Of a stretch of 37,868 bases of DNA, positions 8,825 to 16,732 are shown one piece after another. Both the position numbers and the translations under genes were made by a program. Positions within the stretch are counted from its first letter, which is position 1. Each line of letters opens with the position of its first letter. Location of the stretch: contig CAIQIE010000313.1 in NCBI GenBank assembly GCA_903871805.1, forward strand, positions 1 through 37,868, in the 5' to 3' direction. The notes under the pieces are model-generated. The model was not told where the DNA came from, made no database searches, and was given only the letters and a program-made list of their open reading frames with translations. This DNA comes from an uncultured Planctomycetaceae bacterium. Its GTDB lineage: Bacteria > Planctomycetota > Planctomycetia > Planctomycetales > Planctomycetaceae.

Positions 8825-9853
8825 TTACATCAGTCCGCGTCGTGACAATTCTGCGACAACCTGCTGCACAATGGCAGAGACCTCGGCTGGATCAGGTTGA
8901 CTGCTGCCGCTGTCGGAAACAGCACAGCCACCGACAGGCTGATCGGTAAAACCGTGAGTCGAGAGCATGCACTGCAGTTCGCGACTTAACGTCGTCAGAT
9001 CCGTCTTCTGTTTGTCGGACATAGGCTGACGGCCGTGTCCCATCTGGAATCCGCGAAGTCCCACAGCAGCGCGGAATCCCTCCGGGAATTCTGCAGAGTA
9101 GATCATAGTGTCGAACAATTTGATCAGGTCGTACTGCACCTCACGTGCGGCATCAATCTGGTAAGACACCGTCAGATCGTACAATTTGCGTGTCAGTTCG
9201 GGGACCACTCCGCTACTGGCGTTGGTTCCGCCATCGCAGCCGGCCAGCAGCATCGGCATCAAGGCCGCATCCCAGCCTGTCAGAAATGCAAAATCCGGGC
9301 GATTCGGGCGTACTGCCTGAATCATGCGAATCATGTTCGGAATGTCACCTGAAGAATCCTTGATCGCGACGATGCGTTCGAATTCTTCTGACAGTCGCTG
9401 AATGGTTGGAACGTCAATCGGGCTGGCAAACATCGGAATGTTGTACAACGTCACATCAATGGGCGTATTCCGGCCGATTTCTGCGAAATAGGCATACACA
9501 GATGCAGGACTAAGCTTGTAGTAAAACGGGGCAACGATAGCCACTGCGCGAATACCGAGCGATGCGTAGTATTCGCACGCACGAATGGTTTCACGGACAT
9601 TGGCCTCGGCGGCCCCGGCCAGAATCGGGACTCGACCACGAACCTGATCCGCGAGGATGGCGACGATTCGGCGGCGCTCTTCCGGGGTGAAACGTGTAAA
9701 TTCCCCAGTGGATCCGTTCGGGTAAAGACCATGGACTCCGCGGGCAATCAGCCAGTCCGCGTATCGACGCAGTTCCGCCTCGTTGATTCCGCCGTCCGGC
9801 GTATAGGGAACCAGATTGGGGGTGAAAATTCCCTGAAGACGTGCTTGTGCCAT
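8825..9853 (-). CDS. DapA/NanA-family lyase (class I aldolase fold) with extra C-terminal helix
   Basis: A member of the dihydrodipicolinate synthase / N-acetylneuraminate lyase family, which uses a Schiff-base lysine to cleave or form pyruvate adducts. Numbering from the Met at 9862, the active-site set is visible: NGSTGEF (49-55), YNIP with Tyr140, and AIKDSSGD with Lys168. The usual barrel and helical cap end near residue 303. A Gly/Ser/Pro linker ([15 protein letters not shown]) and an amphipathic helix (residues 325-343, [18 protein letters not shown]) follow, which ordinary 290-300 residue family members lack. That tail resembles encapsulation peptides of microcompartment enzymes. The start at 9853 is preferred because GGAAAG lies about 9 bases upstream; for 9862 it abuts the codon. 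Its substrate is unknown; DapA itself is unlikely to carry the tail. Confidence 0.88.
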   Translation of the reverse strand: MAQARLQGIFTPNLVPYTPDGGINEAELRRYADWLIARGVHGLYPNGSTGEFTRFTPEERRRIVAILADQVRGRVPILAGAAEANVRETIRACEYYASLGIRAVAIVAPFYYKLSPASVYAYFAEIGRNTPIDVTLYNIPMFASPIDVPTIQRLSEEFERIVAIKDSSGDIPNMIRMIQAVRPNRPDFAFLTGWDAALMPMLLAGCDGGTNASSGVVPELTRKLYDLTVSYQIDAAREVQYDLIKLFDTMIYSAEFPEGFRAAVGLRGFQMGHGRQPMSDKQKTDLTTLSRELQCMLSTHGFTDQPVGGCAVSDSGSSQPDPAEVSAIVQQVVAELSRRGLM

Positions 9854-9862
9854 AGGTATCAT

Positions 9863-10257
9863 CTTTCCGTCTGTAACAATGATTTGGGGTTTGACCGCAG
9901 GAAGGTGTCAACGTTGCGTCCATGTTCAGCAGACAGGACTGCGGGGGGCCCTGCGCGATCATGGATGTGTGCCGGTAATTTCTCTGTGTTTTCACATCTG
10001 CAGTAGACGCCGTTGATTTTCAAACAACGTGCAGTCCGGGGAACCACTTTCCCTGAGCATAATAAAGCTTAGAATTCGGATCAGTGCGCTCACAAGTTCA
10101 AAAGAGCCGACCATCTGAATCACAGGAGATTCAGGACATCCCGGTTGGAATCATTTGTGCGTCCTGTTCTGTCGGCAGAAATATTCTTCTGCTTTTTCCC
10201 CATCGCCATCGCGAGTTTTATTTGACAAGTCGGTCATTACTTCGAGAGCAGTTCCAT
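9863..10257. other. No gene; upstream region of the lyase gene
   Basis: These 395 bases separate the lyase start from the histidine kinase stop, both minus strand, and should contain the lyase promoter and the kinase terminator. An open plus frame at 10084-10638 runs into the kinase gene and is a shadow. No clear hairpin with T-run or promoter was recognised. Confidence 0.4.
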
Positions 10258-11421
10258 TCAGGGGCCTTCAGGGTTCAGCGGAAGTGCGAGGTGGCAGGCT
10301 GTTCCGCTCTCGATCCCTTCCTGCAGAAATATCAGACCGCGGTGCAGGCGAACAATGCGCCATGCAAGGCAGAGTCCGAATCCAAGTCCCCGCCCGGCGG
10401 AACGGCCAGAATAGAACGGATTGAAAGCATTTCTGCGAGCCACATCGGTTACCAGCCCCGGTCCATCGTCAACAATGGCCAATTCCGCCAGCCCCTGAAT
10501 ACTCTCGCTGATATGAATGGCCACGATTCCCGGTCGACCGGCTCCCCGGATTGCTTCGAGACTATTACGAATCAACTCTGTCAGCAGTCGGCTGACCTGA
10601 GCCCTGTCGGCAGTAATGAGAATCTTTTCAGAAATTGAGGACAGGCGGAATTCCACTCCCGATTCCTCTGCCACGTCTTCCAGTGCTTCCAGAGCCTCCT
10701 GAACAGGGTGAATCAGATTGAATATCGATGGCTGCAGCACAGGGGGACGTGCAAACAGCATGGAGTTTCCAATCATATCCCGAATTCGCCAGGCCTGTGC
10801 TCCGATGGTCTCCAGTGATTGCCGTCGATCAAGTGAGGATTCGGACTTGAGCAGAACCTGAGTCTGGCCAATGATGCTGGCGAGGGGATTGTTTATTTCA
10901 TGACCGGCACCTGCGGAGTATTCTGCCATCGCTTCCAGAAGTTCCGGCGTCGGAATGGTCAGGGGCCTGTCTGTGACCAGCGATAATAGTTTATACGTGA
11001 TTGTTTCCAGCACCCGATGTTGTGCATCTGAGGACTGTTCGGTTGCCTCCGGAAATTGCAGCACCAATGCAGACAGTAATTCCGGCCAGAGCCGCAGGCG
11101 GATGTGCAGTCCCCCAAGCAGTCCCGTGGTTGCAACCGCTTCAAGGAGATGCTCTGAGGTAAGCAGCGCCGAGCAGGTCACATTGATCCGCACGTCAGTC
11201 GGGTGAAGAGTGCCATCCAATCGATTTCTCAGGCAGACCCCCGTGAATCGATCTGGCGTTTCGATGCCAAGAACGAGAGCGGTGGAGGCATTGGCTTCAA
11301 GCACCCAAAGTTCGGAAATCAGGCCCGCAACCGTCTGCCAGGTTCCTCCACCTGCAAGCGCAGTGAGAAGCCGCATTGTGAAGGACTTGTCGCGGAGTGC
11401 TGAGTGCTGCTCTGCTGCCAC
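10258..11421 (-). CDS. Soluble sensor histidine kinase
   Basis: Two-component histidine kinase of 387 residues without membrane segments, so cytoplasmic sensing or a signal delivered by partners. The N-terminal 155 residues are an unrecognised sensor region. The H box follows with His174 in GAGHEINNPLASI, then the N box with Asn286 (ELIRNSLEAI), G1 VDDGPGL, F box FNPFYSGR, and G2 GRGLGFGLCLAWRIV. The start is GTG at 11421. It is fixed by an unusually perfect Shine-Dalgarno, GGAGGTGATC at 11432-11423, complementary to the 16S rRNA 3' end, 6 bases before the start. That site directly follows the T-tract of a terminator-like hairpin. The response regulator gene lies upstream on the same strand, 103 bases away, and is the likely partner. 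Confidence 0.93.
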   Translation of the reverse strand: MAAEQHSALRDKSFTMRLLTALAGGGTWQTVAGLISELWVLEANASTALVLGIETPDRFTGVCLRNRLDGTLHPTDVRINVTCSALLTSEHLLEAVATTGLLGGLHIRLRLWPELLSALVLQFPEATEQSSDAQHRVLETITYKLLSLVTDRPLTIPTPELLEAMAEYSAGAGHEINNPLASIIGQTQVLLKSESSLDRRQSLETIGAQAWRIRDMIGNSMLFARPPVLQPSIFNLIHPVQEALEALEDVAEESGVEFRLSSISEKILITADRAQVSRLLTELIRNSLEAIRGAGRPGIVAIHISESIQGLAELAIVDDGPGLVTDVARRNAFNPFYSGRSAGRGLGFGLCLAWRIVRLHRGLIFLQEGIESGTACHLALPLNPEGP

Positions 11422-11432
11422 AGATCACCTCC

Positions 11433-11464
11433 AAAACAAAAACGGTCGCTTCAAGGCGACCGTT
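11433..11464 (-). terminator. Intrinsic terminator (or attenuator) between regulator and kinase
   Basis: Read on the minus strand, AACGGTCGC, a 6-base loop and GCGACCGTT form a perfect 9-bp stem (11464-11441), followed by TTTGTTTT (11440-11433). It lies 61 bases after the response-regulator stop. The T-tract runs directly into the kinase Shine-Dalgarno at 11432, so stem, T-tract and ribosome site are contiguous. Confidence 0.8.
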
Positions 11465-11476
11465 CTGCAGCAAATC

Positions 11477-11509
11477 GGCTGCAGTCATCGAAGGTCGGCG
11501 ACTGCAGCC
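11477..11509. repeat. 10-bp perfect inverted repeat
   Basis: GGCTGCAGTC (11477-11486) and GACTGCAGCC (11500-11509) form a perfect 10-bp inverted repeat around 13 bases, between the regulator stop and the terminator hairpin. It could be a second RNA stem stacked before the terminator, or an alternative fold competing with it. Confidence 0.6.
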
Positions 11510-11524
11510 CGGTTCTTTTCAGGT

Positions 11525-12103
11525 CTAAGTCTGCAGTTGCTCGATATCAAGCAGACGGCAGATGTTGTCAATTAAAGCCTCTACTTCAAATGGCTTCTGC
11601 AGGAAGTGATTTGCCCCAGCAGCACGAAGCTCCTGGATCTTGTCCTGCTCGACCATACCGCTGATGCAGATGATTTTGACGTCGTCCAGCGCCGAGTCGC
11701 TGCGGACCCTTTGACAGACTTCCTTGCCGTTGATGTCCGGCAACATCACATCCAGCACGATAATGTCGGGATGATACTCTTTGACCATCATTCCCGCATC
11801 GAAACCGTTGTTCGCAACACGGACTTCGAACCGACCGTCCGCTTCCAGAGCGTCCGTGATCAATTCTACCAGTTCCAGATCATCGTCAACGATCAGTGCC
11901 TTGCGCTTACCGCTTTCCAACGCATCCGTCGGAATACCGTTTTCCTTCATGAATTTGTAAAGAATATCACGAGGAATACGACGGAATCTTGAACCTGGAA
12001 CGCGGAACCCTTTGAGTTGTCCGGAGTCAAAGCAGCGGATAATCGTCTGCTGGCTGACTTTGCAGATCTTGGCGGCTTCGCCAGTCGTAAATACAGTTTT
12101 CAT
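11525..12103 (-). CDS. Response regulator: excisionase/MerR-type HTH fused to a C-terminal receiver
   Basis: The 192-residue protein has reversed domain order. Residues 1-55 form a helix-turn-helix of the excisionase/MerR-like helix_turn_helix_17 type (TTGEAAKICKVSQQTIIRCFDSGQLKGFRVPGS). After a short linker, residues 66-190 form a receiver domain with acidic pocket VDDDLELV, phospho-acceptor Asp in IIVLDVMLP, Thr/Ser switch (IICISGM) and Lys in FLQKPF. Typical regulators have the receiver first. ATG at 12103 is preferred over GTG at 12109; neither has a good Shine-Dalgarno. The kinase gene follows across a terminator-like hairpin. DNA targets are unknown; the upstream region 12110-12480 contains A+T-rich DNA that may hold its promoter. 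Confidence 0.93.
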   Translation of the reverse strand: MKTVFTTGEAAKICKVSQQTIIRCFDSGQLKGFRVPGSRFRRIPRDILYKFMKENGIPTDALESGKRKALIVDDDLELVELITDALEADGRFEVRVANNGFDAGMMVKEYHPDIIVLDVMLPDINGKEVCQRVRSDSALDDVKIICISGMVEQDKIQELRAAGANHFLQKPFEVEALIDNICRLLDIEQLQT

Positions 12104-12109
12104 GAGCAC

Positions 12110-13238
12110 AATCCGTTACGGGAAAAAGCGATGTGCTGCCAGCGCAGCATCCCATCGTCCAGCCGTGAGCCAGACGCCATCCCTGACGCTTCCGCACCGG
12201 CGTCCATCTCGAAACAAACATTCGGAAATGGCAACCAGTGAGACTCGCCTACAAACTCTTAAAATCAATCAGACCCCCTGCACTCAGTGGTACTGAATGC
12301 AGATCTTCTGAAGAAAAAAGTTCCACAGTACCAGGCAGACAGTCCCGCTTTATAAAAACAGAACTGTCATACTTACTGTCAGGCGTGAGAACATCGGCAA
12401 AGCTGAGTCCGTCCAGTCTTTTGGATCCTGTTTGACTTTCGGGAGTTCCCCCGACTTTGCCAACTCTCAATCCAGCCGATTGTATCTATTCGTCATTGAT
12501 GGTCAACGGCAGTTTTCTTTTCGTATCTTGCCCTCTTTTACGGCAAAATCATCCCCCAATTGCCAGAATTGTTTCCAAAATTCCTGAATTGTCTATCTTT
12601 TTTCTTTTACCTTGTTCCCTGCAGTCGTGATCAAAAGGGTAGAGGACGCATTGTGTGTGGGTGGTTTTACTGCTCTGTCGGAGGCTTTCCACTTATGATG
12701 CGTGAAAACACAGATGCGATTGGTGAGGTATTCGCGGCAGGCGACACTTTGGAACGTAGTGCGATCCCGCGGTAATCAACGCATCGGGGATATCAGCCAT
12801 GATGAATGCCCTACCCCGCGACAGAGCCTGGCCGCAGGTCGTGAGATGCGCCTTTGTGGCAGCCCCAGCAAAAGCGAAGGCGAGTGTTCCTGCAAGAATT
12901 GCCTGTGCGAAATGCCAGCCAATGTGTTGCTGCCGGAAATCTGGCATGAAGGTAATCAGCCTGTGTCGGGTCCTTTCGCCCTTGCAGCGTCCAGATGACA
13001 ACGGCATTCGGTTGACCATTGCTGGTGTACAGGCTTCATGCGACTACTGTGACGGGAGGTCCGGCGGCAGTGGATTTGGGGAAGATCCATTCCAGATGTT
13101 CGCGTCAGGTCTGGTATCCTGTCGATTCAAAGGAATGGGAGGAGTCATCATAAACCGGAATGAGCCAGCACTGGGTCAGTCCAGGCGCTGGAGCCCCGCG
13201 GATATTGACGCCCCCCGGTTCCAATGTTCGACAATGCA
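12110..13238. other. Gene-poor 1.1-kb region
   Basis: This lies between the response regulator and the next minus-strand gene. It contains an A+T-richer stretch (about 12480-12610) with repeated AATTG/AATTC words. Open frames occur on both strands at 12693-13019 (minus, 108 residues) and 12799-13242 (plus, 147 residues), overlapping each other. Neither has a recognisable domain, credible start context or normal composition. The overlap of long open frames on opposite strands is typical of G+C-rich non-coding or decayed DNA. It may be a degraded dispersed element. Confidence 0.4.
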
Positions 13239-14036
13239 CTAATCGAGTGTACCTTCCAGTTTTTCCACGATTTCGTTCATAGCGTCGCGCAGTTTCTCGC
13301 GGACACTTTCTGGCTGACCATCCAGTGCGTGCAATAATCCCGGGGTGAGAGCTTTGTTTAGCTTGTCAAGCATAGCGGATGCTCGCTTCCAGAATTGCTC
13401 CGGCGTTAGCTCCTGCTTTGATGTGCCCGGGCCTTCGTCGCGGATTTTTGGCGCTGGGGCTGCAGCATCCGAACGAAACGGTGCATAGGTGGCTTCACCG
13501 GCATCCCGTGCTACGGCGTCCATCGTGGCCGCCGTTGGTCGAGCCGCTGCGGCAAGTCCCGCACGGTCGCCCGTTCCTGATGCCGCGTACTGGGATGGAT
13601 CAATGACGCGAGACAGTGGCATTTCAGAGGTGTCCATTCCAAGCGGAGCTGCCCACTCAGAGTAGCCTTCTGAGGACTCTGCAAACAGGTCCTCGCCCCG
13701 TTGTGCCCGCCGCCACGCTCGCATTTCAGAGACCGTCGCGTCTGCATCCTGCGCCCACGTCAGACAGTCTTCCGCGTCGTCCCAGTTCAGGGCGACGTAG
13801 AAGAAGGACCACTTCAGGCCCGTAAATTTTTGGTAATTATCCCCAAATGATTCCCACACGCGCCGACGCTGGAAAATCTGGTCGCCACTTAAACCCACCA
13901 TCTGACCAAAGTCCGCATCAGTGCGGCCTTTGGCATAGCGTTGTGTCCACTTCGATGCACATTCACCAACAACCCAGTTGCATTGGCTCACGGCCTCTCG
14001 AGCTGACTGGATAAGTTGTTCTTCTGATTCGGCCAT
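13239..14036 (-). CDS. Conserved-looking protein of unknown function
   Basis: A 265-residue product starting at ATG 14036, preceded by AAGGAA eight bases upstream; a longer frame to 14063 is less likely. Residues 1-105 form a compact, Trp-rich, charged helical domain: NWVVGECASKWTQRYAKGRTDADFG, then LSGDQIFQRRRVWESFG and LKWSFFYVALNWDDAEDCLTWA. The middle part (about 125-200) is Ala/Pro-rich and low complexity. The final 60 residues form another helical segment (LTPEQFWKRASAMLDKLNKAL). The spacing of GLSGDQIFQRRRVWE resembles helix-turn-helix regions in ParB/KorB-like or DUF3102-type proteins, so DNA binding is possible but inferred. I recall similar proteins as widespread in planctomycetes. 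It stands alone between gene-poor regions. Confidence 0.75.
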   Translation of the reverse strand: MAESEEQLIQSAREAVSQCNWVVGECASKWTQRYAKGRTDADFGQMVGLSGDQIFQRRRVWESFGDNYQKFTGLKWSFFYVALNWDDAEDCLTWAQDADATVSEMRAWRRAQRGEDLFAESSEGYSEWAAPLGMDTSEMPLSRVIDPSQYAASGTGDRAGLAAAARPTAATMDAVARDAGEATYAPFRSDAAAPAPKIRDEGPGTSKQELTPEQFWKRASAMLDKLNKALTPGLLHALDGQPESVREKLRDAMNEIVEKLEGTLD

Positions 14037-14549
14037 GACGGTTTTCCTTACCTGAGTCCACAAAATTCGTCTGATTCAACCCGACGCCGGTGACAGAATC
14101 TGCCTGTCAATTTGTCCGCTGAGCCGGTTTGCATGGCTGAGCTCATGCTGAAAAATTGTCAGCCCCTTCCGTTGCGTTCACCAACTGGCTGCAACGTACT
14201 ACGGCCTGAGATCGGCAGGGGCTACTTGATCGCCAGGCCGGAATTGCACGCCATGCTACGCACTGGGTTTTCTGAGTTCCACAGGTCCCCGCGCGAACCT
14301 GTACGGAATCAGAAATGTCTAAATGCCGGCTGGAGAATCATGTTTTACACCAAATGTTTCCTTATTTTACCCATTTTAAACAAAAGTGGGAGTCTGTACC
14401 GCGATGTGTGCCAAAAACAGCAGTTTGCCTCCTCTGAGATTTCCAAAGGATTTGCCTGCAGCGGCCTGGACCATCTGCCGATATATTCGCTATAACAATG
14501 GCGTACAGCCGGAGCTGTGGAATTTACCCATGGCTCCCAGATTTCATTT
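14037..14549. other. Intergenic region upstream of tRNA-Cys
   Basis: About 510 bases with no supported gene; the plus frame at 14112-14495 has no recognisable features. It lies between a minus-strand gene and the plus-strand tRNA, so it should hold both promoters. A TATAAC box at 14491-14496 could be the -10 for the tRNA, but no good -35 box is in register. Confidence 0.4.
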
Positions 14550-14622
14550 GGGGCGGTAGCCAAGTGGCTAAGGCAACGGATTGCAAATCCGTCACGCGAG
14601 GGTTCGACTCCCTCTCGCCCCT
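14550..14622 (+). tRNA. tRNA-Cys (GCA)
   Basis: A full cloverleaf can be drawn. The acceptor GGGGCGG pairs with TCGCCCC (one G-U at position 7). The D arm is GCC/GGC, the anticodon stem ACGGA/TCCGT with loop TTGCAAA gives anticodon GCA, a 5-base variable loop follows, and the T arm is GAGGG-TTCGACT-CCCTC. The discriminator is T (U73), as expected for cysteine tRNA. The 3' CCA is not encoded (TTC follows) and must be added by nucleotidyltransferase. Confidence 0.97.
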
Positions 14623-14624
14623 TC

Positions 14625-14667
14625 AAAAAAACGGCGTTTCTGAGCAATCAGGAACGCCGTTTTTTTA
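14625..14667 (+). terminator. Strong intrinsic terminator after tRNA-Cys
   Basis: Starting three bases after the tRNA, an A-run and ACGGCGTT pair with AACGCCGT and a T-run, with a further TGA/TCA pairing around a GCAA loop inside. The stem is long, G+C-rich at its core and flanked by A on one side and T on the other, so it can stop transcription in both directions. Confidence 0.93.
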
Positions 14668-14897
14668 TTGCCCGGTCGCTTGTTCAAGCGCCTGTTAGTA
14701 CGAATGCCCCGTTTCACGGTATCTACGGAAACCGGGCGGGCGAGCTTGTCGTGGCAGCCCGAGCAGGCTTTTCCGTTCGGGCGCAATCGATGCTCAGCCT
14801 CATGGGGCATTTGTGACTCGTTGCCGGTGTCGTCCGGTAGACTTCTCATGTTGTTCCCGCAGGACATTTGAGATCACAGGGGCCCGGAGGTACAACT

Positions 14898-14916
14898 TCC
14901 CTGCTGCTTTCAGGGA
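14898..14916 (+). promoter_or_regulatory. Hairpin overlapping the ribosome binding site of the hydrolase gene
   Basis: TCCCTG (14898-14903), a 7-base loop and CAGGGA (14911-14916) form a 6-bp stem. Its right arm contains the AGGGAG Shine-Dalgarno sequence for the gene starting at 14926. A closed stem would hide the ribosome site, a possible translational switch; chance is not excluded for six base pairs. Confidence 0.35.
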
Positions 14917-14925
14917 GTAACCTTC

Positions 14926-16416
14926 ATGTGCAAAATTGTTCATCTTCCCGTCAGGGTGCGGGTGTTTCTGTGTGTCTGCTGCATAAGCCTGGCCTGCCCT
15001 GACCAGGTTCCGGGCCAAGCGCAACGCATGGAACTTGGACGTCGTCTGCAGAGATTTGAGAACGCGTGGGAGCGGGCTGAGCCCGCTGAACGTTCCGCCT
15101 GCGTGGGGCCACTGAAAACCGCCGTTAGCAGCTTTTTCAGCCTGCGACTATCCGAAGCAGGGCGACAACTGGATGTCGCATGGCAAAGGGCCCGTGGTCT
15201 GGACATGGCTTCGGAATTTGAGCAGTCAGTGGTGGGGCTGCAGCTGATTGCTCAGCCGGTCTGTGCTGATACCGAACAGCAGTCGCTGAAGATTCAGTTG
15301 AGGCCATTTTATGAAACGGTGAAGCAGCCTCCCCCGGATACACGGCTGTCGTTTCGGTTGCTGGATGCCTCCGGAGCATGCCTTGCAGAGACTTCATTGC
15401 CGCTCAGTGCGGTTCTGTCGTCCGTCGACTGGATGACAGGAAAATTGTCCGAGGGAGATCACCGATTGTCTGTGCAATTGCAATCGGGTGCAGATTCCTT
15501 CGTGATTCCCGATCTGACCATTTCCCGGATCGCAGGTTTTTCGGAAAGACTGGCGGCGCTGCAAAAGAATTCCGAAAAGGCAGCCGCATCATCGGCATTA
15601 GAAAAAGCCGCCGAGGCCGTGACGACCGTTCCGCCGACGGTCGGGGCCACAATTCGCAGCACAGCCACATTCCTGAAGTCCCTGTCCGAAGCCCGTTCTC
15701 AGGAAACAGATTTTCCGGCGTTGGCAAGGCTTGAGCTGTGTGAGGACCTGGTTGCAGAGGGGGCCGCCGTTACTGAGGTCCTTTCACGTCGAGGTCAGTC
15801 GCAGGACCTCTGGTTAACGCTGGCCAATGGACGCCGCACCGTGGCCACGCGAATTCGTTGTCCGGAGCTGACGCAGGCCCCGGTCCCTGTGCTATTTGTA
15901 TTTCACGGGGCCGGTGGAAGTGAAAATATGTTCTTCGAGGCCTATGGTGCGGGAAGAGTGATTCAGGAAGCAGAGAAGCGGGGCTGGCTTGTCGTCGCGC
16001 CTGCTCAGGGAATCCTCGGATTGTCTCTGGGTATTCAGGAAATGCTGGTGGCTCTCGAGTCATGTTTTTCGATTGACCGGAATCGCGTGATGCTGTTGGG
16101 GCATTCCATGGGTGCGGCACAGGTCATGCGGCAGATGCAGTTGCATCCGGAGATCCCCAAAGCCGCTGTGGCTCTCGGGGGCGGTGGTCAAATACGCGAG
16201 TCGGATGTGAAGACGTTTGCCGCGACACCATGGTTCATCGCTGCTGGTAAAGAGGATTTCGGAAGACGCGGTGCGATTCAGTTGCATCAGAGTCTTCTTG
16301 AGGCCGGAGGAAACTCTCGGTACAAGGATTACGAGGATGTTGAACATCTGGTGATTGTTCAGGCAGCAATTGATGACACCTTTCAATTTCTGGAAACCAC
16401 GATTTCCGAACGCTGA
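14926..16416 (+). CDS. Exported alpha/beta hydrolase with long N-terminal domain
   Basis: A 496-residue product starting with a signal peptide (residues 1-31, VRVFLCVCCISLACPDQVPG). Residues 32-310 form a region of unknown fold, partly helical. The C-terminal 185 residues are an alpha/beta hydrolase of the PHB-depolymerase/feruloyl-esterase-like kind: oxyanion motif FVFHGAGGSENMF, nucleophile Ser394 in LLGHSMGAAQ, and catalytic His in DVEHLVIV. The acid is probably in the AAGKEDFG segment. An extracytoplasmic esterase or peptidase is the likely role; the substrate is unknown. The start is supported by AGGGAG nine bases upstream. It is convergent with the EamA transporter gene. Confidence 0.88.
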   Translation: MCKIVHLPVRVRVFLCVCCISLACPDQVPGQAQRMELGRRLQRFENAWERAEPAERSACVGPLKTAVSSFFSLRLSEAGRQLDVAWQRARGLDMASEFEQSVVGLQLIAQPVCADTEQQSLKIQLRPFYETVKQPPPDTRLSFRLLDASGACLAETSLPLSAVLSSVDWMTGKLSEGDHRLSVQLQSGADSFVIPDLTISRIAGFSERLAALQKNSEKAAASSALEKAAEAVTTVPPTVGATIRSTATFLKSLSEARSQETDFPALARLELCEDLVAEGAAVTEVLSRRGQSQDLWLTLANGRRTVATRIRCPELTQAPVPVLFVFHGAGGSENMFFEAYGAGRVIQEAEKRGWLVVAPAQGILGLSLGIQEMLVALESCFSIDRNRVMLLGHSMGAAQVMRQMQLHPEIPKAAVALGGGGQIRESDVKTFAATPWFIAAGKEDFGRRGAIQLHQSLLEAGGNSRYKDYEDVEHLVIVQAAIDDTFQFLETTISER

Positions 16417-16732
16417 ACAAGGCGTTACACGTTTCTGTCCGGTCTGGAAAACGCGTAGGACCTGAGTACCTGAGTACCAGGGTATCGTCTCCCGATAGTC
16501 CCCTGTCGGCCTCCAACTGTCAGGGTAAGATTTCAAGCACCGAAGTTGTTTTTCCAAACGGGTTCGCTGGTGAGACGGAATTGCGGTACTGCCGGGCGCT
16601 GGATCCGCGGTGCGGCTTTCGTCCGACAGTTGTTGCATGCGTCATCCGCAGACGACTGTCGGGAAGACGGCATTCCTTTGCTTCAGGGACTTCCTGATCT
16701 TCCGAAGGGGGCCTTGTCGCACTGCGTCTGCT
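16417..16732. other. Convergent intergenic region (316 bases)
   Basis: No gene is supported here. It contains a perfect 8-bp tandem duplication (CCTGAGTA twice, 16461-16476). Just after, at 16478-16505, a bulged hairpin pairs CAGGG-TATCG with CGATA-(GTC)-CCCTG. The hairpin could end transcripts from one or both convergent genes, although no T-run follows. Confidence 0.4.

Noticed and set aside
8825-9853. Calling the lyase dapA (lysine biosynthesis)
   Set aside because: Catalytic residues fit the whole DapA/NanA superfamily; the C-terminal extension and lack of lysine-pathway neighbours do not support DapA specifically.
12693-13019. 108-codon minus-strand frame as a gene
   Set aside because: No recognisable domain, no ribosome site, overlapped by a longer plus frame; composition looks like non-coding DNA.
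14112-14495. 127-codon plus frame upstream of tRNA-Cys
   Set aside because: Erratic composition, no motif or ribosome site, and it occupies the expected promoter region of the tRNA.
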